From Planomicrobium sp. YIM 101495 (GTDB taxonomy: Bacteria; Bacillota; Bacilli; Bacillales_A; Planococcaceae): a DNA stretch of 64,000 bases. The stretch is taken from the NCBI RefSeq assembly GCF_009707665.1, contig NZ_WLZW01000002.1, positions 1 through 64,000 on the forward strand, written 5' to 3'. Made by a program: the position numbers and the translations under genes. Below, piece by piece: positions 34,316 to 42,966 of the stretch. Under the pieces are notes generated by a model that was given only the letters and a program-made list of their open reading frames with translations, did no database searches and was not told the DNA's origin. How positions within the stretch are numbered: the stretch's first letter is position 1; the number at the start of each line of letters is the position of its first letter.

Positions 34316-35176
34316 ATGCAACGGTATCGTTTGTTGGAAAGTATCCTGTTTGTGCCGGCGCCTTTCAGTGCTGCCAAACTGGCACAGGAATTACGCGGGA
34401 AAACCATCCTCATCACAGGTGCAAGCTCGGGGATCGGAAAGGAATTGGCGTATTTATTGAAAGACGCAGAAGTGCATTTAATTCTTGTAGCCAGACGAGC
34501 GGGATTGCTGGAAGAAATCAAGGTGAATCTTGAACTGGGGAGCGCGTCTGTCAGCATCATTCCGGCAGACTTACGGAATGAAGAGGAGCGGGCTGGGCTG
34601 TTCGAATTTCTGCATGCGCTGCCGGATGGATTGGACATCCTCATCAACAATGCCGGCCTGTCGATCAACCGGCCGGTCATGCAGTCGCTCGACCGGTTCC
34701 ACGACGTCACCCGCACAGCTGCAATCAATTATTTCGCGCCTGTCGACCTCGTGCTGTCGCTCGCACCGCTTCTTGAACAAAAGGGCGGTCACATTGTCAA
34801 TGTCTCGACGGTCAACGCAGTGCTCGTACCCGTGCCGCACTGGGCGGCTTACGAGGCATCCAAAGGAGCATTCGACACGTGGTTGCGCGCTGCTCTGCCG
34901 GAACTGCATGCACGCGGAATCGCGGTCAGTACGCTTTATTTGCCGCTTGTGCGGACACCGATGATCGAGCCGACCGCTGCGTACCGGGAAGTGCCTGCGA
35001 TGTCGCCGGTGCATGTGGCCGAACTCATCGGCAAACTGTTCGTTACGCGAAAGAAAACGTACAAGCCATGGTGGCTATTCCCAGGGGAAGTGGGGTCTGT
35101 CCTGTTCCGCGGGCCGATTGAAACGGTTCTGACAAGACGATTGATGAAACAGGAAAGGCGGCGGAAGGATGGCTGA
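34316..35176 (+). CDS. Short-chain dehydrogenase/reductase
   Basis: A 286-residue SDR. After an N-terminal extension of about 30 residues (RYRLLESILFVPAPFSAAKL, possibly membrane-associated) comes TGASSGIGKEL (about 36-46), NNAGLSINRP (about 106), the catalytic Ser in NVSTVNAV and YEASK (about 175). The C-terminal basic tail RRLMKQERRRKDG and FVTRKKTYKPWWLFPGE suggest a membrane-associated lipid substrate. It overlaps the acyl-CoA ligase gene by 8 bases, so the two almost certainly act in one pathway, perhaps fatty acid activation and reduction (inference). Confidence 0.85.
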   Translation: MQRYRLLESILFVPAPFSAAKLAQELRGKTILITGASSGIGKELAYLLKDAEVHLILVARRAGLLEEIKVNLELGSASVSIIPADLRNEEERAGLFEFLHALPDGLDILINNAGLSINRPVMQSLDRFHDVTRTAAINYFAPVDLVLSLAPLLEQKGGHIVNVSTVNAVLVPVPHWAAYEASKGAFDTWLRAALPELHARGIAVSTLYLPLVRTPMIEPTAAYREVPAMSPVHVAELIGKLFVTRKKTYKPWWLFPGEVGSVLFRGPIETVLTRRLMKQERRRKDG

Positions 35177-36671
35177 TCTATGGCTGATTCTCAAGCAAAT
35201 GCAATTGCTGTCACCGGGAAAGAGCTTCCGTCTGCTCCGTGGAATCGCGGGCGGTGGCATGAATCTGACTCTGCTGTTCGAGTTGGCAGGGAAAGACGCG
35301 AAGAGGAAAACAGCGTTAGTGGATGACTACGGGACCTATACATATGAAGAACTCCAAGAGAGTTGTGAGAACCTTGCTTATCACTTCCGTGAAGAGATTG
35401 GATTGAAGCGGGGACAGAAAGTGGCGTTCATCTGCCGGAACCATGCGGCTTTTGTGCAGTCGATTTTCGCGGTCTCCCGTCTCGGAGCGGATGTGTATTT
35501 ACTCAATTGTGCGATGAGCCAGCCGCAATTCGATCGGCTGATCGGAAAGCAATCGTTTGATTTCATTGTCCATGACCACGAATTCGCGGAGCTGCTCGAA
35601 GCTTCTCCTTACAATGGCGCTTGCATGTGTACGGAAGAAATCCGGTCGAACCTGATTGGAAAAGTAAACAAACTGAAAGCTGCTTCCGGCGGCAGATTGG
35701 TGCTGTTGACGGGAGGGACGACCGGGGAGGCGAAGCAGATCGCTCATCGTCCGTCCCTGTTCAATTTCCTGGCTCCTTTCGCGGCGCTTCTTGACCGGCT
35801 CGAATTGCCGCGTTACAGGACCGCTTATATCGCCACGCCGATTTACCACGGATACGGCATCGCCGTCTTATTGGCATTTTTCGCCCTCGGAAAGAAGGTC
35901 GTTCTCCAAGATCGGTTTCATCCGGAACGTGCTTGCGCATTGATTCGCCGACACGAAGTGGAAGTCGTCACGGTCGTTCCGCTCATGGTCCACAAAATGC
36001 TCCGGACAGATACTGACGCACTCGGCACACTTACCTGCATCGCTTCAGGAGGAGCCAAATTGGATCCCTCTCTTGTGAAAGAGGTGGAGGAGCAGCTGGG
36101 CCCGGTGCTGTACAACCTGTATGGCACATCGGAGGCCGGCCTCAATATGATTGCGAGGCCGGAAGATCTCGCATACGATCCGACCACAATCGGTCGTCCG
36201 ATTGGAAGAGGGAAGCTGAAAGTGATGAAGAATGGGAGAGAAGTGGAGACGCAGGCAATCGGCCAGTTTTGTTTTCACAATAGCTGGTCGATGACAAATA
36301 AAGAGGCCCCCTGGATTGAATCCGGCGACCTCGGCTACCGGGACGCGAACGGCTATTATTTTCTGAGCGGCCGGAAAGATGATCTCATCGTTTCCGCCGG
36401 CAATAATATTTATCCTGCAGAAGTTGAAGCAGCTGTCATGTGTCACGCGGCTGTAGCAGATGCAGCAGTCATCGGCGTGGAGGATGAAGTGCGTGGGCAA
36501 GTGCTGAAGGCGTTCGTCCAGTTGCGTTCCGGCGCAGTACTGGCGGAGGAAGGGCTGGGCACTTGGCTGTACGGACAATTGGCAGAATTCCAAGTGCCGC
36601 GCGAGTTTGTGTTTGTGGAGGAATTGCCGTATACCGCGGTCGGGAAATTAGACCGGAAACAACTGAAATGA
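35169..36671 (+). CDS. AMP-binding acyl-CoA synthetase / acid-CoA ligase
   Basis: A 500-residue adenylate-forming enzyme. The P-loop is LVLLTGGTTGEAKQIAHRP (about 176-194), followed by YNLYGTSEAGLNMIARPE (A5), SGDLGYRDANGYYFLSGRKDDLIVSAGNNIYPAEVEAA (A7-A8), and the catalytic lysine in TAVGKLDRKQLK (A10). It activates a carboxylic acid via an acyl-AMP; medium or long-chain fatty acid is the likely substrate class but specificity cannot be read. The start overlaps the SDR gene end, showing translational coupling. Confidence 0.88.
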   Translation: MADLWLILKQMQLLSPGKSFRLLRGIAGGGMNLTLLFELAGKDAKRKTALVDDYGTYTYEELQESCENLAYHFREEIGLKRGQKVAFICRNHAAFVQSIFAVSRLGADVYLLNCAMSQPQFDRLIGKQSFDFIVHDHEFAELLEASPYNGACMCTEEIRSNLIGKVNKLKAASGGRLVLLTGGTTGEAKQIAHRPSLFNFLAPFAALLDRLELPRYRTAYIATPIYHGYGIAVLLAFFALGKKVVLQDRFHPERACALIRRHEVEVVTVVPLMVHKMLRTDTDALGTLTCIASGGAKLDPSLVKEVEEQLGPVLYNLYGTSEAGLNMIARPEDLAYDPTTIGRPIGRGKLKVMKNGREVETQAIGQFCFHNSWSMTNKEAPWIESGDLGYRDANGYYFLSGRKDDLIVSAGNNIYPAEVEAAVMCHAAVADAAVIGVEDEVRGQVLKAFVQLRSGAVLAEEGLGTWLYGQLAEFQVPREFVFVEELPYTAVGKLDRKQLK

Positions 36672-36682
36672 GGAGGGAAAAC

Positions 36683-36868
36683 ATGTCACTTATCACACCA
36701 ACGTGCATGTATTGCAGAAAAGAAATTGGAAAAGACGAAGAGGCATTGGTAGTAGTGCCGTATCCGAAGCGGAAAGGCTTCACGGAAATCAAAGCGTATT
36801 TGGATCTTGAAGGGAAATTTATTTGTATGGATTGTACGAAGAGAGAAGACTTGGCGGGCTTCCAGTGA
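36683..36868 (+). CDS. Small zinc-ribbon-like protein, 61 residues
   Basis: Two CxxC pairs, CMYC near residue 8 and CMDC near residue 49, frame a short strand-rich centre, suggesting one bound zinc. The ribosome binding site AGGAGGG precedes ATG 36683 and the gene lies 11 bases after the ligase stop. The function is unknown; such mini-ribbons can be metallochaperones, regulators or structural proteins. Confidence 0.65.
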   Translation: MSLITPTCMYCRKEIGKDEEALVVVPYPKRKGFTEIKAYLDLEGKFICMDCTKREDLAGFQ

Positions 36869-36985
36869 ACGGAGCATCAGCAATAGACGTTTTTCTGAAA
36901 TTTTGAAAAGACTTTCCCCCCTCCAGTGAATATAATAGGAGAGGACTGTTTTTTTAGAGTTCCCGTTCGTTTGGAGGAGAAAAGA

Positions 36986-37888
36986 TTGAATTCAAAAGCT
37001 TTTTTACTGGCCTTATTTTCTGTTGTGATTTGGGGATCGTCGTTCGCGGCGATCCGGGCGAGTCTGCAGGGAGGGTACGAAGCGGGGGAGAATGTGCTAG
37101 CGCGCTTTCTTGTCGCGTCGCTGTTGTTTCTCGGTTATGCCCTGTGGCCAGGGACGAAATTCCGGCTGCCTGAAAAAGGGGATATTGTGCGTATTGCAGT
37201 GCTCGGGTGGCTCGGTATTTCACTTTATCATCTGTTTGTGACGTTTGGAATGGAGACGATCTCGGCTGGAACTGCCGGGATGCTTGTCGGCTCCGGTCCG
37301 ATTTTCACCGCACTCATTGCCTTTTTCGTATTGAGGGAACGGCTCACGAAGCTCGGGTGGTTCGGACTGGTAATCGGCTTTATCGGGATCACGTTGATTG
37401 CGTTCGGTTCAGGCGGGGAGACGCTGACCTTGACGCCGGGCGCGTTGCTCGTCATCATCGCGGCATTTGCATCTGCGGTCTTCTTCGTTTATCAGAAGCC
37501 GCTCCTCACGCGTTACAGCGCAGTGGAGCTGACAGCTTATTTTACGTGGTTCGGCACACTGCCGTTCTTGTATTTCGCACCGAATCTGTTGGAGACTGTT
37601 CAACTGGCGACGTTGGAAGCGAACCTCGCCGTCATTTATGTCGGAATTTTCCCGGCCGCTATCGCCTACGTCACCTGGGCGACGGCGCTTTCGCTCGCGC
37701 AGGCGAGTTCCGTCTCGAGTCTCATCTATTTGGAGCCGGCAGTCGCCATCGCCGTTGCGTGGATCTGGATCCAGGAATTGCCGACGGGACTGGCCCTCAC
37801 CGGCGGGATCATTGCCATCGGTGGTGTTCTGATCGTTAACATGCTTGGCCGCCAGCGGAATATGGTGAAACAGAGGGAAGCGTTGTAG
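36986..37888 (+). CDS. EamA-family (DMT) transporter
   Basis: A 300-residue membrane protein with ten helices in two EamA repeats, starting AFLLALFSVVIWGSSFAAIRASL and containing SGPIFTALIAFFVLRERLTKLGWFGLVIGFIGITLI and later SLIYLEPAVAIAVAWIWIQELPTGLALTGGIIAIGGVLIVN. It is a paralogue of the transporter at 28894. It starts at TTG 36986, nine bases after GGAGGAG; no ATG is suitably placed. The substrate is unknown. Confidence 0.87.
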   Translation: MNSKAFLLALFSVVIWGSSFAAIRASLQGGYEAGENVLARFLVASLLFLGYALWPGTKFRLPEKGDIVRIAVLGWLGISLYHLFVTFGMETISAGTAGMLVGSGPIFTALIAFFVLRERLTKLGWFGLVIGFIGITLIAFGSGGETLTLTPGALLVIIAAFASAVFFVYQKPLLTRYSAVELTAYFTWFGTLPFLYFAPNLLETVQLATLEANLAVIYVGIFPAAIAYVTWATALSLAQASSVSSLIYLEPAVAIAVAWIWIQELPTGLALTGGIIAIGGVLIVNMLGRQRNMVKQREAL

Positions 37889-37952
37889 AATGAGCAAGCC
37901 GTCTCGATTAACCGTCTGCCAGCGGCTCCGTCAAAGCGACTTTTTCTGTATT

Positions 37953-38055
37953 CTGCAACCAAACCATGGAATACTGCAACCAAATTTATTAATCTGCAAC
38001 CAAACAGTATAATACTGCAACCAAATCGGATATACTGCAATCAACTGCTCAACTG
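37953..38055 (+). repeat. Tandem repeat CTGCAACCAAA, about 20.5-bp period
   Basis: CTGCAACCAAA (or CTGCAATCAAC) begins at 37953, 37974, 37994, 38015 and 38035, giving spacings of 21, 20, 21 and 20 bases, with a degraded sixth unit. Bases between copies vary. No gene is visible between 37889 and 38155 and no coding frame is kept because of the alternating spacing. Confidence 0.8.
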
Positions 38056-38119
38056 CTGATAAAATTAAGAAGCAGATGATTTCCGCAAAAAAGAAATTGA
38101 CCTGAATTACGCGAATAGA

Positions 38120-38151
38120 GAAAAAGGAGCCGCAAACAGCGGCTCCTTTTC
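38120..38151. terminator. Terminator between convergent genes
   Basis: AAAAAGGAGCCGC/GCGGCTCCTTTT hairpin with tracts on both sides. Confidence 0.85.
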
Positions 38152-38155
38152 TCCA

Positions 38156-38689
38156 TTATTTGAACAATGGTGTTTTCTTCAAAGCGACTGCGACCGGGAT
38201 GGCGACGATGAGTCCGACGACATTCTGGACGAGATTGCCCGGGATGGAAGCTGCAGGGATGATCCAGCTGCTGAAGAGAATCGCTTCACAAATATAATAG
38301 CCGCCGAGCATGAATGGAATCGACAATGCCGCTCCCATGATGTTGAAGACGATGCTATCGCCGTTGCGGCCGTTCGCCCAGGCGACTTTCCCGACAATGT
38401 ATCCTTGCACACTGCGTGTAATCAAGGTAAACGGCGCCCATAGCGTCCAGCCGGAAATCAAGTCGAACAAGCCCATCCCTACACCGCCGGCAATTGCGCC
38501 TTTTTTCGGGCCGAACAGGATTGCGATGATGAAGAGCATAGCAGTGCCGAGGTGGACAAGGCCACCGTTCGCTGCGATTGGCAGCCGGATATTCAAGAGA
38601 AGAGTTGCGACGAAGACGAGGGCAATGGCCATTGAAGTCCAAATAAGGTCCAGTGTACGTGCTTGCGGATAATGTGTCGTTTTTTGCAT
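38156..38689 (-). CDS. ECF transporter S component (predicted vitamin/precursor uptake)
   Basis: A 177-residue membrane protein with about five to six helices, including IWTSMAIALVFVATLLLNIRLP, LGTAMLFIIAILFGPKKGAIAGGVGMGLFDLISG and LVQNVVGLIVAIPVAVAL. The GGLVHLGTAM...GPKKGAIAGGVGMGLFDLISGWTLWAPFTLITRSVQG pattern is that of substrate-binding (S) subunits of energy-coupling-factor transporters of the COG4720 type. The vitamin is not identifiable and no riboswitch was seen upstream. The shared EcfAAT module must be elsewhere. ATG 38689 follows AGAAGGAAGG. Confidence 0.82.
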   Translation of the reverse strand: MQKTTHYPQARTLDLIWTSMAIALVFVATLLLNIRLPIAANGGLVHLGTAMLFIIAILFGPKKGAIAGGVGMGLFDLISGWTLWAPFTLITRSVQGYIVGKVAWANGRNGDSIVFNIMGAALSIPFMLGGYYICEAILFSSWIIPAASIPGNLVQNVVGLIVAIPVAVALKKTPLFK

Positions 38690-38853
38690 GATTAGATTCC
38701 TTCCTTCTGTTTCTTCAGGGGAGACAGCTGCGCAGCATTTATCTCCTGTGACTGAATGATAGCAAAGGAATGAACCGCTTGAAAGTGTCAATATCGTGTA
38801 AAGTTTAGAGGTCAGTTTAGAAGGAGAGAAAAAAGAGTTTGGCGGGATTTCCT

Positions 38854-39303
38854 TCAGCCATACTCTTTCTGATGTGCTTTTTTTCTTTTCAAATAATCTT
38901 CGTCTTCACGGATTTCATCCCATTTCTTTTTGAAAATCGCAGCGGATTCCGCCTTCACTGGGTCGATCTGCCGCTCCTTGATGGAGCCGTCCTCGTTGTA
39001 TTTCCGGCCGCCTTTGTAATTCGTGTAGCGCCGCGCACGCGTGTAACCCATCTGGATGAACTTGCGCGCCATATCCATCCCGACAAAATCATCCTCTTTG
39101 CGGTATTCCTCGAACATCACGGAAATCTTGTCGCATGATTCCTGTGCAATCTCCGGCGTTTTAAACCGCCAGTGCGGCAGAATTTCACCTTTGTAGGGCT
39201 CCACCAGCAATACGCCTTGTTCGCCCTTGCCGACACGGTAAAGTTCTGGGTTCTTGCGGAAGTCGATCGTATCGAAGTCGAGGTCGTAATTAAACGCCAT
39301 CAT
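38854..39303 (-). CDS. DUF4385 family protein
   Basis: A 149-residue basic soluble protein. LYRVGKGEQGVLLVEPYKGEILPHWRFKTPEIA, DDFVGMDMARKFIQMGYTRARRYTNYKGGRKY and the C-terminal FKKKWDEIREDEDYLKRKKAHQKEY are hallmarks of the DUF4385 family. The function is unknown; the RRYTNYKGG stretch is strongly basic, so nucleic-acid binding is conceivable. ATG 39303 follows AAAGGAG by six bases. It lies 41 bases after mug on the same strand. Confidence 0.85.
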   Translation of the reverse strand: MMAFNYDLDFDTIDFRKNPELYRVGKGEQGVLLVEPYKGEILPHWRFKTPEIAQESCDKISVMFEEYRKEDDFVGMDMARKFIQMGYTRARRYTNYKGGRKYNEDGSIKERQIDPVKAESAAIFKKKWDEIREDEDYLKRKKAHQKEYG

Positions 39304-39344
39304 GCATCACTCCTTTTCCCGTCTTTACCCATTGCCGACTGGAA

Positions 39345-39860
39345 TTATGCTTTCAGGAGTAGTTCGTGCAGCTCGCGGTAAATCACGGCGATGTCTTCCA
39401 TTTTGATTCGCACAAGTCCGCTTGAAGAAGGAGCGACAAAGTCGATCGTTCCCGCAACGATCGGGTCCTCCTGCAGACCCCACGGAGCTGCACGTTTACC
39501 GCTGTATTGGAGGTAAACGCCTTTTCCGACAAAGCAGGCGATTTTCGGCTTGTACTTCTCTATTTTCTCCTTCAGCATTTTTGCCCCCATGTAATACTCC
39601 TCTTTCGTAATCGCCGCCGCGTCTTTCGTCGGGCGCGGGACGATATTTGTCAGGCCATAGCCGAGACCGAGAAGAGTGGCATTTTCCTCCGCCTTGAATT
39701 TCCGCGGCGTCAGTCCGGCTTCGTGGAGAATCTTCCAGAACCGGTTGGTCGGATTGGCGTAATGAAAGCCGGTTTCGGAGGAGCGGATGCTCGGGTTGAA
39801 GCCGACGAATAAAATATCGAGATTTTTCTTTAGATAATCGGGAATTGGTTCCAGTATCAT
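39345..39860 (-). CDS. mug: G/U mismatch-specific DNA glycosylase Mug
   Basis: A 171-residue base-excision enzyme removing uracil or related bases opposite guanine. Motif I is LFVGFNPSIRSSETG (about 17-31), the Asn being the catalytic position of the Mug/TDG class, with YANPTNRFWKIL next. The DNA-intercalation motif is APSSSGLVR (about 150-158) near the C-terminus, matching the NPSGLSR-type loop. The length matches E. coli Mug. Probably cotranscribed with the DUF4385 gene. Confidence 0.9.
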   Translation of the reverse strand: MILEPIPDYLKKNLDILFVGFNPSIRSSETGFHYANPTNRFWKILHEAGLTPRKFKAEENATLLGLGYGLTNIVPRPTKDAAAITKEEYYMGAKMLKEKIEKYKPKIACFVGKGVYLQYSGKRAAPWGLQEDPIVAGTIDFVAPSSSGLVRIKMEDIAVIYRELHELLLKA

Positions 39861-40066
39861 GTATCTTCATTCCTTTCGTAAGAATCTCTTTATTTATCTT
39901 AACAAAGAGTGATTCTTCAGAGCATAAGAACTGCTTCTATGATACAGAACTAGTACAGGATAATCATCTTTGTTTATTTTATTGCATTTATTTACAATAG
40001 CCTATAATATTATTTTAATTATTTTTATATTTGCAATGTTAAGTATTTATAGGGGGAGGGAAAGAT

Positions 40067-40471
40067 GTGGCGAAGAGTATTACGGGAGAAGTAATCAAAG
40101 GGGCAGCGGGAAGCGAAAGGGCGACGGTGAACAATCCCGCCCGCACAACAAGTGGAGAGATCGATTTTGAACGGATCGAGCAATCCTCCAGTTTCAAAAA
40201 CCTGATGGATGCGAAAAAGAAATTCCTCATTCCGGTTACGATTCTGTTTTTGGGTCTGTACGTATTATTCAACATCATCATTTCGTATACGACGTGGCTG
40301 GAAGGTTCGTTTATGGGGGATATTTCCTGGGTGTGGGTATTTGCATTCGGCCTGTTCGTCATGACGTGGACACTTGTAACCGTGTACATGAAACGTGCGG
40401 CGAAATTCGATGAATTGGCGAATAAGACATTGGTTGAATTCGGTTACGAAGACAAGGAGGAGACGCGATGA
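40067..40471 (+). CDS. DUF485 membrane protein, symporter partner
   Basis: A 134-residue protein. A hydrophilic N-terminus is followed by the DUF485 signature SSSFKNLMDAKKKFLIPVTILFLGLYVLFNIIISY and a second helix, SWVWVFAFGLFVMTWTLVTVYMKRA. DUF485 proteins are almost always encoded directly before acetate-type sodium:solute symporters, as here (ATGA overlap). The start is GTG 40067 after GGGGGAGGG; the overlapping ATG is out of frame. It probably assists the symporter. Confidence 0.9.
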   Translation: MAKSITGEVIKGAAGSERATVNNPARTTSGEIDFERIEQSSSFKNLMDAKKKFLIPVTILFLGLYVLFNIIISYTTWLEGSFMGDISWVWVFAFGLFVMTWTLVTVYMKRAAKFDELANKTLVEFGYEDKEETR

Positions 40472-42003
40472 ACGCTACGGTCATTATCATTTTTGTGACG
40501 ATCGTCGCCATGACGCTGGTCATTACATACTTCGCAGCAAAACGCACAAAGTCGGCAAGTGATTTCTATACGGCAGGCGGTGGCCTGACCGGCTGGCAGA
40601 ACGGAATGGCGATTGCAGGGGATTATTTATCAGCGGCTTCTTTTCTCGGCATCGCCGGAGCTATCGCCTTGTTCGGCTTTGATGGCTTCCTCTTTTCGAT
40701 CGGTTACCTTGTGGCGTATCTCGTCGTCTTGTTCATCGTAGCGGAACCACTCCGGAACCTCGGGAAATACACGCTGGCAGACATGATCAACGCCCGGTTC
40801 GATGCGAAGAAAGTACGCGGGGCAGCAGCTCTCAGTTCAATCACCATCGTCATCTTCTATATGATTGCCCAGCTCGTCGGTGCGGGAGCACTTATTCAAC
40901 TGCTGTTCGGCATCGATTATTTGTGGGCAGTTATTCTTGTAGGCGTCATGATGACCATCTATGTGCTGTTCGGAGGAATGACCGCGACCAGCTGGGTCCA
41001 GATCATCAAAGCAATTCTCTTGATGCTTGGGACGGTCATTTTGTCATTCCTCGTCCTGAAGAATTTCAACTTCAACATCCTTGAGATGTTCGCGCAGATG
41101 AAAACAGCGACGCCTCACGGAGAAGCGTACTTGAATCCAGGCGTCCGTTACACGATTCCGCTGGATACGATTTCCCTGATGCTCGCACTTGTTCTCGGGA
41201 CGGCCGGTTTGCCGCACATTCTGATGCGCTTCTTCACAGTGCGTGATGCAAAAACGGCACGAAGCTCCGTCATGTGGGCAACTTGGATTGTCGGCCTGTT
41301 CTATGTCATGACCATCTTCCTTGGGTTCGGCGCAGCAGCATTCGTCGGGTCGACAGATATCATCGCGACAAATGCCGCAGGAAATATGGCGGCACCGCTT
41401 CTTGCGCAGGCGCTTGGCGGAGACATTCTCATGTCATTCATCTCGGCTGTCGCATTTGCGACAATTCTCGCTGTTGTAGCGGGACTTGTCCTGAGCGGTG
41501 CTTCTGCATTCGCGCATGATATTTACGGCCAGATCATCAAAAAAGGGAACGTATCCGAACGCGAGCAAATGCTGGCAGCGCGTTATGCGTCACTTGGGGT
41601 AGCGATTTTCTCGATCCTTTTGGCAGTTTTCGCCCAAAGTCTGAACGTAGCGTTTCTTGTATCTCTCGCATTTTGTATCGCGGCAAGCGCGAACTTGCCG
41701 GTCATCATCTACACGATTTTCTGGAAACGGTTCAACACGAGCGGGGCGGTTACAGCCATTTTGACAGGTCTGATCTCAGCACTCGTCCTCGTCACCCTGA
41801 GCCCGAGTGTCATGAGTCCGGAAGTGGGAGCGGCGATTCTTGTCGGCGATCCGATCTTCCCGCTCACGAACCCGGCCATCGTCTCGATTCCACTCGGATT
41901 CCTTGGTGGTGTGGCCGGTACATTGCTGTCGAAGGAGAGCGACGCCAAAAAGTACGCGGAAGTCAAAGTACGCGCTAATACAGGCGGTTTCCGCCAGCTT
42001 TAA
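40468..42003 (+). CDS. Sodium:solute symporter, acetate-permease (ActP) type
   Basis: A 511-residue protein with about 13 helices of the SSS family. SASDFYTAGGGLTGWQNGMAIAGDYLSAASFLGIAGAIALFGFDG is the acetate/pyruvate-type signature, and TAGLPHILMRFFTVRDAKTARSS and AFATILAVVAGLVLSGASAFAHDIYG are further hallmarks. It probably takes up short monocarboxylates such as acetate or pyruvate. It is coupled to the DUF485 gene by a 4-base overlap and followed by its own terminator. Confidence 0.9.
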   Translation: MNATVIIIFVTIVAMTLVITYFAAKRTKSASDFYTAGGGLTGWQNGMAIAGDYLSAASFLGIAGAIALFGFDGFLFSIGYLVAYLVVLFIVAEPLRNLGKYTLADMINARFDAKKVRGAAALSSITIVIFYMIAQLVGAGALIQLLFGIDYLWAVILVGVMMTIYVLFGGMTATSWVQIIKAILLMLGTVILSFLVLKNFNFNILEMFAQMKTATPHGEAYLNPGVRYTIPLDTISLMLALVLGTAGLPHILMRFFTVRDAKTARSSVMWATWIVGLFYVMTIFLGFGAAAFVGSTDIIATNAAGNMAAPLLAQALGGDILMSFISAVAFATILAVVAGLVLSGASAFAHDIYGQIIKKGNVSEREQMLAARYASLGVAIFSILLAVFAQSLNVAFLVSLAFCIAASANLPVIIYTIFWKRFNTSGAVTAILTGLISALVLVTLSPSVMSPEVGAAILVGDPIFPLTNPAIVSIPLGFLGGVAGTLLSKESDAKKYAEVKVRANTGGFRQL

Positions 42004-42015
42004 TTCTGATAAAAT

Positions 42016-42046
42016 GGAAGGAGCCATCCTGGGTGGCTTCTTTTCT
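42016..42046 (+). terminator. Symporter gene terminator
   Basis: GAAGGAGCCA/TGGCTTCTTTT hairpin followed by T. Confidence 0.7.
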
Positions 42047-42048
42047 AT

Positions 42049-42219
42049 GTATTGGATGAACCAGGATTTCTGGCGCTGGCGGAAGTAGAGCGGATTGCTG
42101 CGGAGCAGTCGTGCAGCCAGATAGAATTGGATTATTGGTGCGAAAACGAAGACGCCGCGATTTTTTACAAAAAGCTCGGCTTTGCCGTTGCGAGGGAAGT
42201 TACGTGGAAGCCGCTTTGA
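42049..42219 (+). pseudogene. GNAT acetyltransferase, C-terminal remnant
   Basis: An open frame of 57 codons without a start reads VLDEPGFLALAEVERIAAEQ, then IELDYWCENEDAAIFYKKLGF, ending at TGA 42217-42219. IELDYW..NE.A..FYKKLGF is the terminal part of a GNAT domain. The N-terminal half and acetyl-CoA loop are missing, and the fragment starts directly after the symporter terminator. It is a truncated leftover rather than a gene. Confidence 0.7.
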
Positions 42220-42247
42220 AGAGGCAATCAGGCAGGAGGAACGATTG

Positions 42248-42949
42248 ATGAAGTATTTCACGAAGGACTGGTATGACGAAATGCAGGTTTCGGGTTTTCT
42301 TGTATTGCCTGACTCCGAAGAAGAATGGGAAGAGGAAATGGAGCATTACCGCAAGGAAGGAAAGGATTTGCGCGAATTGAACTTGCGCAACTTGAATGAT
42401 ATGCGCGAGAGTTTGCTGCATTATTTGCCGGAACCTTTTCATCCGTATATCCAAGACGGCACACTGGTGACGGAATATCCGATGCCCGAGCTGCGCATGC
42501 TCGTCAATCGGTGGGGGCGGGATTACAAAGAGCGGATGGAAGAGCTGGATCAACGGTACATGCAGCATTTCGAATCGATCAAAGGAAAACTTCCGCCGAA
42601 CGCAGTCGAGCTGGTGGAGAACGGGCTGCACGATGCGGTCGTCCGTTCTGTGGAGCGGCCATCCGAAGATCGGCTCGTCCTGACGCTCGACTGCAGCGGC
42701 GGGTTCAGCTACTTCACCGACGTCCGTTTTACATTCGAAGGCGTTACGTATTCGGATATCCCGACGGATTTCAAAGGAGCTTGGTGGCTGTACGATGAGA
42801 TTTATGGAACGGAAGATGGTTTCGAATTGCATACCTTATTCGATTCGCCGATGGTCGAGACCGTCATCCGGGCACGTGACGTGAAAATCGAACCGCTGAA
42901 ACTGCCCTTGTTTCGCCGGCTGAAGAAATGGTATAGTGGGGCTAACTGA
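42248..42949 (+). CDS. DUF4085 family protein
   Basis: A 233-residue soluble protein beginning MKYFTKDWYDEMQ, the characteristic start of DUF4085 proteins. It has a strongly charged helical middle (EEWEEEMEHYRKEGKDLRELNLRNL) and a beta-rich C-terminus with LTLDCSGGFSYFTDVRFTFEGV and WWLYDEIYGTEDGFELHTLFDSP. The function is unknown. ATG 42248 follows CAGGAGGAAC. Confidence 0.75.
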   Translation: MKYFTKDWYDEMQVSGFLVLPDSEEEWEEEMEHYRKEGKDLRELNLRNLNDMRESLLHYLPEPFHPYIQDGTLVTEYPMPELRMLVNRWGRDYKERMEELDQRYMQHFESIKGKLPPNAVELVENGLHDAVVRSVERPSEDRLVLTLDCSGGFSYFTDVRFTFEGVTYSDIPTDFKGAWWLYDEIYGTEDGFELHTLFDSPMVETVIRARDVKIEPLKLPLFRRLKKWYSGAN

Positions 42950-42966
42950 TACAGAAGGGAATGTGT

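Noticed and set aside
35169..36671. OleC/OleD olefin biosynthesis pair
   Set aside because: No OleA thiolase or OleB hydrolase genes accompany it, and the SDR is of the classical YxxxK type without other Ole features.
37726..38040. Minus-strand ORF over the CTGCAACCAAA array
   Set aside because: The repeat spacing alternates 20 and 21 bases so no frame is conserved, and the rest is antisense to the EamA gene.
37953..38055. Replication-origin-type iterons or DnaA boxes
   Set aside because: The core CTGCAACCAAA does not match TTATCCACA and there is no dnaA, repA or AT-rich unwinding element nearby.
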